A stretch of DNA of 41,213 nt from an uncultured Rhodopila sp. (GCF_903915725.1 NZ_CAIWTY010000010.1:1-41213); one strand, 5' to 3'; numbered from the stretch's first letter, positions 16,566-25,749 are shown. Numbers and translations: made by a program. Notes: generated by a model not told the origin, from the letters alone.

Positions 16566-18841
16566 ACCAAAGGCACCGGCTCGAACGCCCGCGCCAGATC
16601 CCTCTCCTGTCGCGCACGCGACATCGCCTGCCCGACCGCCCGCGCCAGCGCAGCATGTCCGAACGGTTTAGTAAATACTGTTCGCCCGCCGGTTTGTGCG
16701 TCATCCAGCAGCACCTCGCTGTAGCCGGTGATCAGCAGCACGGGCAGTCCCGGCCGCTGCGCTGTCAGCGAGTCCGCCAGATCGATGCCGCTCAGGCCGT
16801 CGGGCAGGACCAGGTCTGTTACCAGCATATCGATCCGGTCGCCGTCCCGCCGAAACCGCTCAATCCCCTCCGCGGCCGAACCAGCGGTCAGCACCCGGTA
16901 GCCGCTGAGGGAAAGCATCTCGGCGGCCACAACCCGCACCTCCTCGTCGTCATCCACCAGCAGGATGGTGCCTTCTCCCGCGGCGGGTTCGTCGGCCTCG
17001 GCGGCGTTCACGGCAACGGCCTCCGCGGTACGTGGCAGATACAGTGTCACCGATGTGCCCTGGCCGACGGTGCTGTCGATGCAGACGGTCCCGGCCGACT
17101 GCCGGGCAAAGCCCTGGACCATGGACAGACCGAGACCGGAGCCGCTGCCGACCTCCTTGGTGGTGAAGAACGGCTCGAACACCTTGACCAGGATGTGGGG
17201 TGGAATGCCGGTTCCGGTGTCGGACACCGTCAGCGCGACGAAATCGCCCGGCAACCCGTTCAGCGCCGCCGCATCCGCCGAATCCGCGTTGCGCGTCTCC
17301 ACCCGCAGCGTGCCGCCGTTCGGCATGGCGTCGCGCGCGTTGATCGCGAGGTTCAGGATCGCCGCCTCAAGCTGGTTCGGGTCCACCCGGACAGGCCACG
17401 CCTTCGGCGAAAGCCGCGTTTCAACCGTCACGTCCGAGCGCAGCAGACGCTGCAGCATGTCGCGGGAGGCGCGGATATGCCGATTCAGATCCACCACTTC
17501 CGGATGCAGGGTCTGGCGGCGGGCGAAGGCCAGAAGCTGATGCACCAGGCCGGCGCCGCGATGGGCGCTTTGCAGAGCGGCATTGAGCCGCTTGACCGCG
17601 GCATGGTCCGGCTCCACCCGCGCCCGCGCGAGCTCGATGTTGCCGACGATTGCCGCCAGGATGTTGTTGAAATCATGTGCCACGCCACCGGTCAGCCGCC
17701 CGACGGTTTCGATCTTCTGGGATTCGTATAGTGCTGCCTCGGCAGCGTGCTGCGCTGCGGTGCGTTCCTGCACCCGGGTTTCGAGCTCCTGTTCCCGCTG
17801 GCCCATGGCGGCGGCCATCGCGTTGAACGCCGCGCCGAGCCGCCCGAACTCGGAGCGGGCTTCGGAAACCCGAACCCGGGATGCGAAGTCGCCATGTCGC
17901 CACAAATCGGCGGACCTCAGCAGTTCCCGGATCGGCCGGCCGATGAAAGCCCGCGCGCCAATGGCTGCGAGCAGCAATGCCAGGACGCAGGATCCGGCGA
18001 TAGCAAGAATGTCGCGGCGGTTCGCGTCCGCGGCGTCCTTCAGCAGTTCGCGTTTGTCCAACCCGACGGATACCGTTAGTCCGCGCGTCCCGCCGGGAAC
18101 CGGCGTGTAGGAATAGATTCTGGACACACCATCGAAACCGAGTGCTTCCTGGACACCTTCCGCGCCACTCAGCAGATAGGCATGGGATGAACCCGCGATT
18201 TTGCTGCCGACAAACCGCTCACTGTCCGGATAGCGGGCCAGGATCGTGCCCTGGCGGTCGATGACGGAGACCGTCGCCCTCGCCGGCAGCGGGCTGCGCG
18301 CCAGCTCGCGATTGAGCCAATCGAGGCTCAGCCCGGCCGCCACGACGCCACCGGCGTGTCCGTCGCCGTCGTCGAAGGCCTGGGCAACATAGACCGCTCT
18401 GTCGCCGGACCGATCGTCGAGATCGTATTCTCCCAGTGCAAAGGCGCCGGTTTCGATCGCAAGCCTGAAGTATGAACGATCAATCAGGGATTCGGCAGGT
18501 TTTACCCCGCCGCTGGCGCAGACCAGGCCGCCCGACCGGTCGATGCTGACCAGTCTGAGGTATTGCGGAAAGGCTCGGGCGAGTTCGGCGAAGTAAGCGC
18601 TGCACGTTTCACTGTCGCGGTTTCGCACGGACGGCGTCTTGCCCAGGGCGGTCACAAGTTGACGGGCCGCTTCAATGACTTTCGACTGCTCGCTGGCTTC
18701 GAGACGCACCAGGCGCATCGCCTGGTCCTTGCCTTCGTCTGCTCGCCTCGCCCGCGCGTCGAACTCGTTGTAGATCTCAGTCGCGACCACCGGAAGCAAG
18801 GTCAGTGCGATTAGCACGAAGAGCCGAGCGAGAAGTGTCAT
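16562..18841 (-). CDS. Hybrid sensor histidine kinase with periplasmic Cache domain and receiver
   Basis: The 759-residue membrane protein has, in order, an N-terminal helix (about 4-21), a periplasmic double-Cache sensor (about 30-275, with SIDRSGGLVCASGG and SVIDRQGTILARYPD), a second helix (about 279-299), HAMP (about 300-352), and a short coiled coil. Next come HisKA with His389 in GGVAHDFNNILAAI, HATPase (N-box Asn501, DTGTGIPP at 541-548, GSGSGLGLS at 566-574) and a C-terminal receiver (acidic pair Asp630-Asp631, phosphoacceptor Asp676, Lys725). All residues for phosphorylation are present. Cache sensors usually bind small organic ligands such as amino acids or carboxylates. No DNA-binding response regulator is adjacent, so the output partner must be encoded elsewhere. 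Confidence 0.93.
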   Translation of the reverse strand: MTLLARLFVLIALTLLPVVATEIYNEFDARARRADEGKDQAMRLVRLEASEQSKVIEAARQLVTALGKTPSVRNRDSETCSAYFAELARAFPQYLRLVSIDRSGGLVCASGGVKPAESLIDRSYFRLAIETGAFALGEYDLDDRSGDRAVYVAQAFDDGDGHAGGVVAAGLSLDWLNRELARSPLPARATVSVIDRQGTILARYPDSERFVGSKIAGSSHAYLLSGAEGVQEALGFDGVSRIYSYTPVPGGTRGLTVSVGLDKRELLKDAADANRRDILAIAGSCVLALLLAAIGARAFIGRPIRELLRSADLWRHGDFASRVRVSEARSEFGRLGAAFNAMAAAMGQREQELETRVQERTAAQHAAEAALYESQKIETVGRLTGGVAHDFNNILAAIVGNIELARARVEPDHAAVKRLNAALQSAHRGAGLVHQLLAFARRQTLHPEVVDLNRHIRASRDMLQRLLRSDVTVETRLSPKAWPVRVDPNQLEAAILNLAINARDAMPNGGTLRVETRNADSADAAALNGLPGDFVALTVSDTGTGIPPHILVKVFEPFFTTKEVGSGSGLGLSMVQGFARQSAGTVCIDSTVGQGTSVTLYLPRTAEAVAVNAAEADEPAAGEGTILLVDDDEEVRVVAAEMLSLSGYRVLTAGSAAEGIERFRRDGDRIDMLVTDLVLPDGLSGIDLADSLTAQRPGLPVLLITGYSEVLLDDAQTGGRTVFTKPFGHAALARAVGQAMSRARQERDLARAFEPVPLV

Positions 18842-19131
18842 GCTTCCTGTCCCACGTGCTTTATTGCGGGCCCGCCCGTATGGCGCGAGGAGCGGTCAAG
18901 ACATCAATGCCCATCGGCGGCCGGAAATTCCGTCATGCGAGCGCTTTATTTGTGTCATGGCTTTCAAATCGGCCCGCGGGCCCGGGCGGACTACACCATA
19001 ACGTAGTCGTCTTTATGACGCCATCGTTGTGCCAGGATTCTCGGCCGGAGTGCTAATCACTATGGCGTGACGCTTTGCGTCGCAATCCTTCGGGAAGCGT
19101 CTCCGCCCGTCACACCGCGGCAGACCGCCGC

Positions 19132-21981
19132 TCAGCCAAAACGATCCAGCCGATAGCGCGGATCGATTGCCTCGCCACGCAACACCGCGGCGGCCGTCAA
19201 CTGCCCGACAATCGGACCCAGCGTATAGCCGTTCGCCGTCACCGTGTTGTGGAAACCCGGGACACCCGGCGCCTCGCCCAGCAGCGGTGCGCCATCGACT
19301 GCCGGGTTGATCCCCGTCCAGGCCCGCACCATCGACAGCGACCGCAACACCGGCACCGCGCGGGCGCCAACCCAAAGATTACCTTCGATCGCCTGCCGCT
19401 GGTTGCTGCTGCGTCCGGTCGCGGCATCGAAGCCGCCATACCAACCGCCGCCAATCAGGAACGATCCGTTCGCCTGCTGCTTTACCGACAGATGCCGGCT
19501 CGCCATCGACACGAGATGCCGGGTGAACGCCGGCGCCGTATCCGTCACGATCACCTGTTGCACCGACCCCGTCACCGGCAGCGACAGCCCTACCATCCGG
19601 GCTGTCCGCGCCGCCCACGGCCCGGTCGCATTGACCACCTGCCCGGCGGTCACCACGCCCTTGTTCGTCGTCACCGTCCATCCGCTGCCGGAGCGCTCGA
19701 TCGCCGTCACCTCGGCCCCGCGCAGGACGCGCGCACCGTGCGCCCGGGCGAGGCGCAGCAGCGCCGTCACGCTGCGCAGCGGATCGCCGTAGCCCTCGGC
19801 CGGGACGAAATTCGCACCCAGCATGTGTTCCGACACCGCCGGAGCCATGTTCCGCAGGTCGTTACTGCCGAGCACATAGCTCTCGACACCCCAGCTTCGT
19901 TCGAGCGCCGACTTGCGTTGCAGCCAGTCCAGCCCGGCCTGGTCCTCGGCCAGCATCAGGCCGCCTTCGGTGCGCAGGCCCAGATCGTCTCCCGCTTCCG
20001 CGGCAATTTCCCTCCACAGCGCGATGCTGCGCGCCGGCAGCAGCAGCGCAGGACCGGCGGGGCCGCCGTCCGGCGGCGTGTTGTAACTGAAATCCGCAGA
20101 CGTCAACTGCACATGCAGGCTGCCGGCATTGGCGGTGCTGGCGGCCATGGCGATCTCGTCGCGGTCGAGCACCAGGACGTCCGCGCCGCTCTTGGCGAGG
20201 TAGTAGGCGGTTGACAGTCCAACCACGCCGCCGCCGATGACCAGCACGGCCGCTTGCCGCTCCTCCACCGGCAAAGCCGGAATCGCATGCAGGTGCACGG
20301 GCAGCGGCGGCTCATGCAGCGCCACCGGAATGAATTCCTGCGCCTCGCGTGCCAACGCGGCTATCGGCACCGGCCGCAGCGGCGCGCGCGGGGCGGCGAA
20401 GGCCGAGTCCTCCTGGAGGTCCGGGCAAAGCCGCGCGATCGTATGGGCACAGAAACGGCCCTGGCACTCGCCCATGCCCGCCCGCGTGGTCTTCTTCAAC
20501 GCCGGCAAGGATGTAACGCCGGCCGCGATCTCCGCCCGCAACGTCGCGGCCGTTACCTCCTCGCACCGGCAGACCACCGTTTCATCTGCAATCTTCACCC
20601 GATCGGCGTCGAAAACAAACGCCAGAGACTGCTGGAAACGAACCGCCCGCGCGGTGGCAAGCTTGGCGCGTTCCAGCGGCGCCGATGTCAGGCCGAGGTC
20701 GCGTGCCACCGCCTGACCGGTCAGCCAGCCCTGCCACTGCGCGATGCGCGCGCCGCCAATAACGGTATTGTCGCCGACAGCGAAAACGCCCTCGACTGCC
20801 GTGCGGCCATCCTCGTCGGCTTTCGTGGCGAGATAGCCGGCACCGACATTGATCCAACGCTGCGGCAGGCCCAACGACCGGGCCAGACCGGTTTCCGGCT
20901 GGAAGCCGACATGCAGGCCGACGACATCGACCTCGAATCGCTGCCCGCCGGCAACCGCCGTTTCCACGCGCCCGGCACCCTCCAGCCGATCGAGCGCGGT
21001 GTTCCAGAGAAGGGGAATTTTGGCCTGCTTGAGGGTGCGCACCATGTCGCGGCCCTCGCGCAGCAGATCGGCGCCGAACCACGACATCTTCAGCACATCG
21101 GGATATTGCAGCGCGCCCGGCCGCGGCGCGGCCTCGATCACCGCCACCGGTTTCACCCCGGCGGCCAACAGCTCGCAGGCCAGCTTCAGGTTCAGCGGGC
21201 CGTTGCCGGCCAGCAGGATCTTCTGCCCGGGAGTCACCCGCTGGCTGCGCACCAAAGTCTGCAATCCACCGGTCGTCATCACGCCGGGCAAGGTCCAGCC
21301 GGGGACCGGGACCGGTGTCTCGAACGCGCCGGTCGCCAGGATCAGCCGCCGCGGGCGATACACGATGGATTTCCCACGCACCAGCGCCGCGATTTCATCC
21401 ACGGCGAACGCGGCCCAGACGATCGCGTCCGATTCCAGCCGCACGCCGGCCTGGATCGCCTGGCCGCGCAGCTCGATGCCCAGCCTGAACTGCTTGTCCG
21501 GCTCGATCGTCGTGTGACTCGGCGCCAGCGGCCTGGCGTATTGGCCGCCCGGCGCCTGGCCTTCGTCCAGCAGCACCACGGATGCACCCGCGCGCGCCGC
21601 GGCGGTTGCGGCGGACAGGCCGGCGGGGCCGCCGCCGATAACCAGGATGTCGCAGGTGCGTTCCTCGGCCGCGGCGGGCTCACCGGGAATCGGGAAAGCG
21701 TCGGGGGCGGTGCTGGAAACGATCAGGCCGTCCGCCGCCAGGGTCTTGCAGGCGCGCTGGCCGACGCGGCCGTTCACCGTGACGACGCAGTCCCAGCACG
21801 ACCCCGTGCCGCAGAACACGCCGCGCGGCGCGCCGGACGGGGTATGGCGGACGGTAGTGATGCCGGCGGCGGCGAGCGCGGCGGCGATGGTTTCTCCCTC
21901 CAGCGCCTCGACGGGAAGGCCATTAAATTGGAAGGAGATCGGCTGACCGGCGGGACGTATGGACGGATGGGTGAGGCGCAT
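19132..21981 (-). CDS. Fused HcnA-HcnB-HcnC-like iron-sulfur flavoprotein oxidoreductase
   Basis: A 949-residue chain joins three units usually made as separate subunits. Residues 1-95 form a small [2Fe-2S] domain (Cys57, 62, 65 and 78 in CGTGSCWDC plus C78), like HcnA. Residues about 108-430 form a pyridine-nucleotide-disulfide-type FAD domain (IGGGPAGLSAA at 115-125, AVGDNT near 401), followed by a BFD-like [2Fe-2S] site (Cys471, 473, 506, 511 in CRCEEVT and CQGRFC). Together these resemble HcnB. Residues 578-949 are a D-amino-acid-oxidase-type FAD domain (VIGGGVVGLSTAYYLAKSGA), like HcnC. Relatives include hydrogen cyanide synthase, opine oxidases and D-hydroxyproline dehydrogenase. Amine or imino-acid oxidation is likely, substrate unknown. 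It lies 97 bp after the amidase. Confidence 0.93.
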   Translation of the reverse strand: MRLTHPSIRPAGQPISFQFNGLPVEALEGETIAAALAAAGITTVRHTPSGAPRGVFCGTGSCWDCVVTVNGRVGQRACKTLAADGLIVSSTAPDAFPIPGEPAAAEERTCDILVIGGGPAGLSAATAAARAGASVVLLDEGQAPGGQYARPLAPSHTTIEPDKQFRLGIELRGQAIQAGVRLESDAIVWAAFAVDEIAALVRGKSIVYRPRRLILATGAFETPVPVPGWTLPGVMTTGGLQTLVRSQRVTPGQKILLAGNGPLNLKLACELLAAGVKPVAVIEAAPRPGALQYPDVLKMSWFGADLLREGRDMVRTLKQAKIPLLWNTALDRLEGAGRVETAVAGGQRFEVDVVGLHVGFQPETGLARSLGLPQRWINVGAGYLATKADEDGRTAVEGVFAVGDNTVIGGARIAQWQGWLTGQAVARDLGLTSAPLERAKLATARAVRFQQSLAFVFDADRVKIADETVVCRCEEVTAATLRAEIAAGVTSLPALKKTTRAGMGECQGRFCAHTIARLCPDLQEDSAFAAPRAPLRPVPIAALAREAQEFIPVALHEPPLPVHLHAIPALPVEERQAAVLVIGGGVVGLSTAYYLAKSGADVLVLDRDEIAMAASTANAGSLHVQLTSADFSYNTPPDGGPAGPALLLPARSIALWREIAAEAGDDLGLRTEGGLMLAEDQAGLDWLQRKSALERSWGVESYVLGSNDLRNMAPAVSEHMLGANFVPAEGYGDPLRSVTALLRLARAHGARVLRGAEVTAIERSGSGWTVTTNKGVVTAGQVVNATGPWAARTARMVGLSLPVTGSVQQVIVTDTAPAFTRHLVSMASRHLSVKQQANGSFLIGGGWYGGFDAATGRSSNQRQAIEGNLWVGARAVPVLRSLSMVRAWTGINPAVDGAPLLGEAPGVPGFHNTVTANGYTLGPIVGQLTAAAVLRGEAIDPRYRLDRFG

Positions 21982-22078
21982 GCGGGCTGTATGGCAAAGA
22001 TCAGGCTGCCCTCCAACCCCTCGAATGACCTCCGCCCGCCTCGACGCGCCGCACCCGAAAGCGCGCGGGTCGCGCCGC

Positions 22079-23473
22079 CTACGCCAAATCCACCCTCGCG
22101 AACGGCTGCGCCACCTCGATCGCCCGCGCCGCCCGCAGCACCAGGTCGTCGCGGAACTGCGCCGCCGCGATCTGCACGGAATTGGGCAGCCCGTCCGCCC
22201 GAGGCCCCATCGGCACGGTGATCGCCGGCTGGCGCGACAGGTTGAAGGTGAATGTCCACGGCGCCCACTCCGTCCACAGCGCCCGCACCGGGTCGTCTAT
22301 CGGCGCATCCGCGAAAGGCGGCCCGGCCGGCACGGTCGGGCACAGCAGCAGGTCGAACCGCTGATGCAGCCGCGCCATCGCATGCGCCGCCGCGGCGCGC
22401 AGGGCGTCGGCGTCCATAAACTCGATCGCCGACATGCCGCCCAGTTCCGCCGCGACCTGACGAATGCCGGGGTCGAGCAAAGCGGCCGTCTCCGGCGGCA
22501 AGCCGGCGACCAGGCGGGCCAGCACCGCGCCCCAGACGCGGCCGAACACGCTGCTGGTGTCGGGCAGGTCCGCCTCGGCCGCCTCGACATAGGCGCCGGC
22601 ATCCGCCAGCAACTGTGCCGCCCGCTCCACCGCCGCGCGGCCGTCCGCATCGAGCGGCGCATCGAACCCGGGATTGCACAGCACGCCAACCGAAAGCCCT
22701 GCGACACCGGCCTCGATGCCGTCCAACCAGTCGCGCGGATCGTCGGGCAGGCAGAACGGATCGCGCAGGTCCCAGCGCGCCATCGCGCCGAACATCAGCG
22801 CCGCATCGCGCACCGTGCGGGTCATCGGCCCGGCGCAGGAGACGCTGGCGAACGCGCTCGCCGGCCATTGCGGTATCCGCCCGTAGGTTGGCTTCAGCCC
22901 GACGAGCCCGCACCACGCCGCCGGGATGCGGATCGAGCCACCGGCATCGGTGCCGATATGCAGCGGCCCGAATGCCGCCGCGCCGGCCGCTCCGGCACCG
23001 GACGAGGAGCCGCCGGTGGTGCGCGCCTTGTTCCACGGGTTGCGGGTGATGCCGTGCAGCGGGCAATCGCCGGGCGATTTCCAGCCGAACTCGGTCGTCG
23101 TGGTCTTGCCGATGATCACCGCACCGGCGGCCTTCAGCCCCGCCACCATCGGCGCATCGTCCGCCGCCGGTTCGGCGCTGGTGGTCCGGCTGCCCCGCCG
23201 CGTCGGGAACCCGGCCAGATCGACAAGGTCCTTCACCGTGCAGGGCACGCCGTCCAGGCTGCCGATGGGCCGCCCCGCCCGCCAGCGCGACGCGCTCTCT
23301 CGCGCCGCCTGCAACGCCGCGGGGTTCAGCGCGGCAAACGCGTTCAGCCCGGAGTTCAGCCGCGTCACGCGCTCGGTCACCGCCTGCAGCACATCGACCG
23401 GGGTCAGTTGCCGGCGGCGGAAGGCGGCGAGCATGTCCTCGGCGCTTAGATGGGCGGGGCCAGTGTTGGGCAT
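22079..23473 (-). CDS. Amidase (amidase-signature family)
   Basis: The 464-residue hydrolase cleaves C-N bonds of amides or related compounds. The Ser-cisSer-Lys triad is in place: Lys81 in GVPCTVKDL, the cis-Ser in GGSSSGAGAA (Ser156 region) and nucleophile Ser180 in GTDAGGSIRIPAAWCGLVGLKP. The open frame continues far upstream, but the ATG at 23473 gives the usual N-terminus (LSAEDMLAAFRRRQLTPVDVLQAV). Some members are GatA subunits of the tRNA amidotransferase. This one lacks neighbouring gatB/gatC and its C-terminal half is of the general amidase type, so a small-molecule amidase is more likely. It shares strand and neighbourhood with the fused oxidoreductase, suggesting a short catabolic operon. 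Confidence 0.93.
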   Translation of the reverse strand: MPNTGPAHLSAEDMLAAFRRRQLTPVDVLQAVTERVTRLNSGLNAFAALNPAALQAARESASRWRAGRPIGSLDGVPCTVKDLVDLAGFPTRRGSRTTSAEPAADDAPMVAGLKAAGAVIIGKTTTTEFGWKSPGDCPLHGITRNPWNKARTTGGSSSGAGAAGAAAFGPLHIGTDAGGSIRIPAAWCGLVGLKPTYGRIPQWPASAFASVSCAGPMTRTVRDAALMFGAMARWDLRDPFCLPDDPRDWLDGIEAGVAGLSVGVLCNPGFDAPLDADGRAAVERAAQLLADAGAYVEAAEADLPDTSSVFGRVWGAVLARLVAGLPPETAALLDPGIRQVAAELGGMSAIEFMDADALRAAAAHAMARLHQRFDLLLCPTVPAGPPFADAPIDDPVRALWTEWAPWTFTFNLSRQPAITVPMGPRADGLPNSVQIAAAQFRDDLVLRAARAIEVAQPFARVDLA

Positions 23474-23544
23474 GGTGGGTGCTCTTTTCCAATCAGGCGA
23501 ATCGGGCGCAGCATGGCCTCCCCTGCGCAGCGAGGAAACCCCGG

Positions 23545-24447
23545 ATGACGTCGCAGACAGCGGAGCCGTGGCAGTGGCCGGAGGAAACCTGGCGCGGGAT
23601 CGTCGGCCGGGCGCGGGCCGGACGCAGCCTGAAGCCGGCCACTTGGCCCGAGGGCGCGCGCTGCGCGGTGGCGCTCGGTTTCGACGCGGATCATGAGACA
23701 ATCCCGTTGCGGGATGCCGACGAAAGCCCGATGCGGATGAGCCAAGGCCAATACGGCAACCGGCAGGGCACGCCGCGGATTCGCCGCCTGCTGGAACGGG
23801 AATCGATTCCGGCGACGTTTTTCTATCCGGCGGTGTCGGCCCTGCTACACCCGGAGGAGGTTCAGGCGGTCGCCGGCGACGGACATGAAATCGGAATACA
23901 TTCGTGGATACACGAGGTGAATACCGCACTGCCCCGCGAAGCCGAACGCGAGCTGACCCTGCGGGCGCGCGATGTCGTGGCCCGCGCCAGCGGCTTCGAG
24001 CCGATGGGAATCCGCACCGCGAGCTGGGATTTTTCCGTCAACACGCTGGACATCATCCGTGAGATGAACCTGCTTTACGACAGCAGCCTGATGGCGGACG
24101 ACGACCCGTACGAGCTGGACGACCGGGGCGAGCCGACGGGCATTGTCGAACTGCCACCGGAATGGATTCGCGACGATGCGGTGTATTTCAACATGCTGCG
24201 CTTCTCCGGCTTGCGGCCGTATACGCCGCCCTCGGCGGTGGGGGAGATTTTCACCGCGGAATTCGACGGTGCCTGGCAGGAAGGCGGCTTGTTCCTGCTG
24301 ACGATGCACCCGCACATTATCGGCCACCGCTCCCGGCTGCCGCTGTTGGAGCGGCTGATCCGCCACATGAAGGCGACGGGCGGCTGCTGGTTCGCGACGC
24401 ATGCGCAGGTGGCGGCATGGTGCAAAGGCGGCGCGCGCCACGAATAG
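23545..24447 (+). CDS. Polysaccharide deacetylase (NodB/CE4)-family protein
   Basis: The 300-residue product has the NodB-fold motifs: a first metal motif in ALGFDADHET, HEIGIHSWIHE (the H-x3-H metal pair), and FEPMGIRTASWDFS around the third motif. Near the C-terminus, LFLLTMHPHIIGHRSR supplies the last motif's His. Among CE4 proteins, the wording is closest to the group that includes peptidoglycan deacetylase-like and PuuE allantoinase-like enzymes, which may act on small amides rather than polymers. No signal peptide is seen, which supports a cytoplasmic substrate. GAGGAA precedes the ATG at 23545. It is divergent from the amidase and fused oxidoreductase. A shared pathway for a nitrogen compound is possible but is inference. 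Confidence 0.88.
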   Translation: MTSQTAEPWQWPEETWRGIVGRARAGRSLKPATWPEGARCAVALGFDADHETIPLRDADESPMRMSQGQYGNRQGTPRIRRLLERESIPATFFYPAVSALLHPEEVQAVAGDGHEIGIHSWIHEVNTALPREAERELTLRARDVVARASGFEPMGIRTASWDFSVNTLDIIREMNLLYDSSLMADDDPYELDDRGEPTGIVELPPEWIRDDAVYFNMLRFSGLRPYTPPSAVGEIFTAEFDGAWQEGGLFLLTMHPHIIGHRSRLPLLERLIRHMKATGGCWFATHAQVAAWCKGGARHE

Positions 24448-24511
24448 GTGCGACCGGCCCGGGCTTTCCGGTTAAACTCGCCGCGCCGAACCCCGATTCG
24501 AAAGTCCGCCG

Positions 24512-25354
24512 ATGACTCCGATACACCGGCGCAACCGCACCGGCCGTAGGGCAGGCATTGCCGTGCCGCTGCTGCTGGTCCTGCTCAACGCCTGCATGGG
24601 AAGACCGATGCCCGACGCCCACGTGCCGCCCTTCGCCAAGGTCCCGTTCGAACCCTTCTCCCGTCAGGCGGTGGTCGCCGTGGCGCTGCGGGAATGGCGG
24701 CTGTTCGGCAACAACGTCGCAGATCCCGAGGCCGATGCGATCCGCACGGTGAAGCCGGAACGGGAGGCAGGGCTGTGGCAACGTGTCGGCGAATATTGGT
24801 GGCTCGGCCTGAACGCCGGGTCCCTGGAAAGCGGCTGGACCGGCAAGCATGACGGGGAGGGTGCGGTGTTTCCGGCGGAAGAAGACGGCAGCTACGCCTG
24901 GTCCGCGGCGTTCATTTCCTACGTGATGCGGATCGCCGGGGCCGGCCGGCGCTTTCCCTACTCCGGCGACCATGCCGACTACATCAACGCGGCCAGGCGC
25001 ATGACGCTCGGCCAGGCAACCGGCTGGGTGGTGGCATCCGAGCGGGTGCAGGACTACGCGCCGCGCCCCGGCGACCTGGTCTGTTTCGGCCGCGGCACCG
25101 CGCGCGGCCTGCGCTACGAAGACCTGCCGACGCCGGGCCTGTTCACCTCGCACTGCGATATCGTCGTCGATACCGCGGCGCCCGGCGGGATCGCCGTCAT
25201 CGGCGGCAATGTCGAGGACTCGGTGACCATGAACACCGTGCCGGTCACGGCCGACGGCAAGCTGGCGACGCCGGAGGGTGTGGTCCTGGACACGCGTTTC
25301 CCCTGGATGGCGGTGCTGCGGCTGCTGGTCGATGGCGAGGCGCCGGCGGTTTAG
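24512..25354 (+). CDS. DUF2272-domain lipoprotein
   Basis: The 280-residue product has an Arg-rich start, a hydrophobic segment and a lipobox (LLNAC, Cys28), so it should be a membrane-anchored lipoprotein. The body carries the DUF2272 signature: AWSAAFISYVMRIAGAGRRFPYSGDHADYI, then APRPGDLVCFGR and FTSHCDIVVD. The Asp/Cys/His layout resembles CHAP/NlpC-type papain-like folds, so a cell-wall or amide-hydrolase role is possible, but the catalytic function of this family is not established. It follows the deacetylase by 64 bp on the same strand. Confidence 0.88.
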   Translation: MTPIHRRNRTGRRAGIAVPLLLVLLNACMGRPMPDAHVPPFAKVPFEPFSRQAVVAVALREWRLFGNNVADPEADAIRTVKPEREAGLWQRVGEYWWLGLNAGSLESGWTGKHDGEGAVFPAEEDGSYAWSAAFISYVMRIAGAGRRFPYSGDHADYINAARRMTLGQATGWVVASERVQDYAPRPGDLVCFGRGTARGLRYEDLPTPGLFTSHCDIVVDTAAPGGIAVIGGNVEDSVTMNTVPVTADGKLATPEGVVLDTRFPWMAVLRLLVDGEAPAV

Positions 25355-25395
25355 GCGACGCCCCAGAATAAGCGAATCGGGCGGCTGACTTTGCT

Positions 25396-25477
25396 CCGTC
25401 ATGGCCCGGCTTGTCCGGGCCACCTATCGCGGCAGGGTGCTGGAATAGGTGGCCCGGACAAGCCGGGCCATGACGGG
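25396..25477. repeat. Long perfect inverted repeat, family 2, copy A
   Basis: Two 32-base arms (25396-25427 and 25446-25477) are exact reverse complements, starting CCGTCATGGCCCGGC and ending GCCGGGCCATGACGG. The 18-base loop contains GGCAGGGTGCTGG. A second copy of the family with the loop inverted is at 40968-41034. It could act as a bidirectional stem-loop after the DUF2272 gene, but no U-run follows. Confidence 0.85.
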
Positions 25478-25703
25478 GGAGAAGGACGCCCGACTGAAGC
25501 GGCAATTCTCGGGCGTTGCCTTAGTTGAATTGGCCCCTTCAGGATATCCGGGGAAAGCCGGCCCTCCTGCCGTCAGACGCCCACGCCAAGCGACAACACC
25601 ACCGAAGCGGTGCCGGGGCGAGCGCCCGGCTGCGATGCTGAATGTCTGGGGCCAGGCGCGCTGCGCTTTAAGCTAGCCGGCGAGCGGCGCGCCCTTCGCT
25701 CCA

Positions 25704-25731
25704 AAGATATATCTTGATTTTCGATATATCG
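25704..25731. promoter_or_regulatory. Two small palindromes upstream of padR-like gene, probable operator
   Basis: AAGATATATCTT (25704-25715) and CGATATATCG (25722-25731) are each perfect palindromes sharing the core GATATATC, with centres 17 bp apart. A related half-site, TATATCG, follows at 25737-25743. Repeated ATAT-core palindromes just upstream of a PadR gene fit autoregulation, as known for this family. The binding itself is inferred. Confidence 0.7.
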
Positions 25732-25742
25732 CGTCCTATATC
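25714..25742 (+). promoter_or_regulatory. Probable sigma-70 promoter of padR operon
   Basis: TTGATT (25714-25719), a 17-base spacer and TATATC (25737-25742) make a good -35/-10 pair that overlaps the operator palindromes. The ATG at 25750 is only about seven bases after the -10 box, so the transcript would begin at or very near the start codon and be leaderless. Confidence 0.55.
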
Positions 25743-25749
25743 GACTTCC

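Noticed and set aside
20254..22221. 655-codon open frame on the plus strand
   Set aside because: Antisense to the fused oxidoreductase, whose cofactor motifs are unmistakable.
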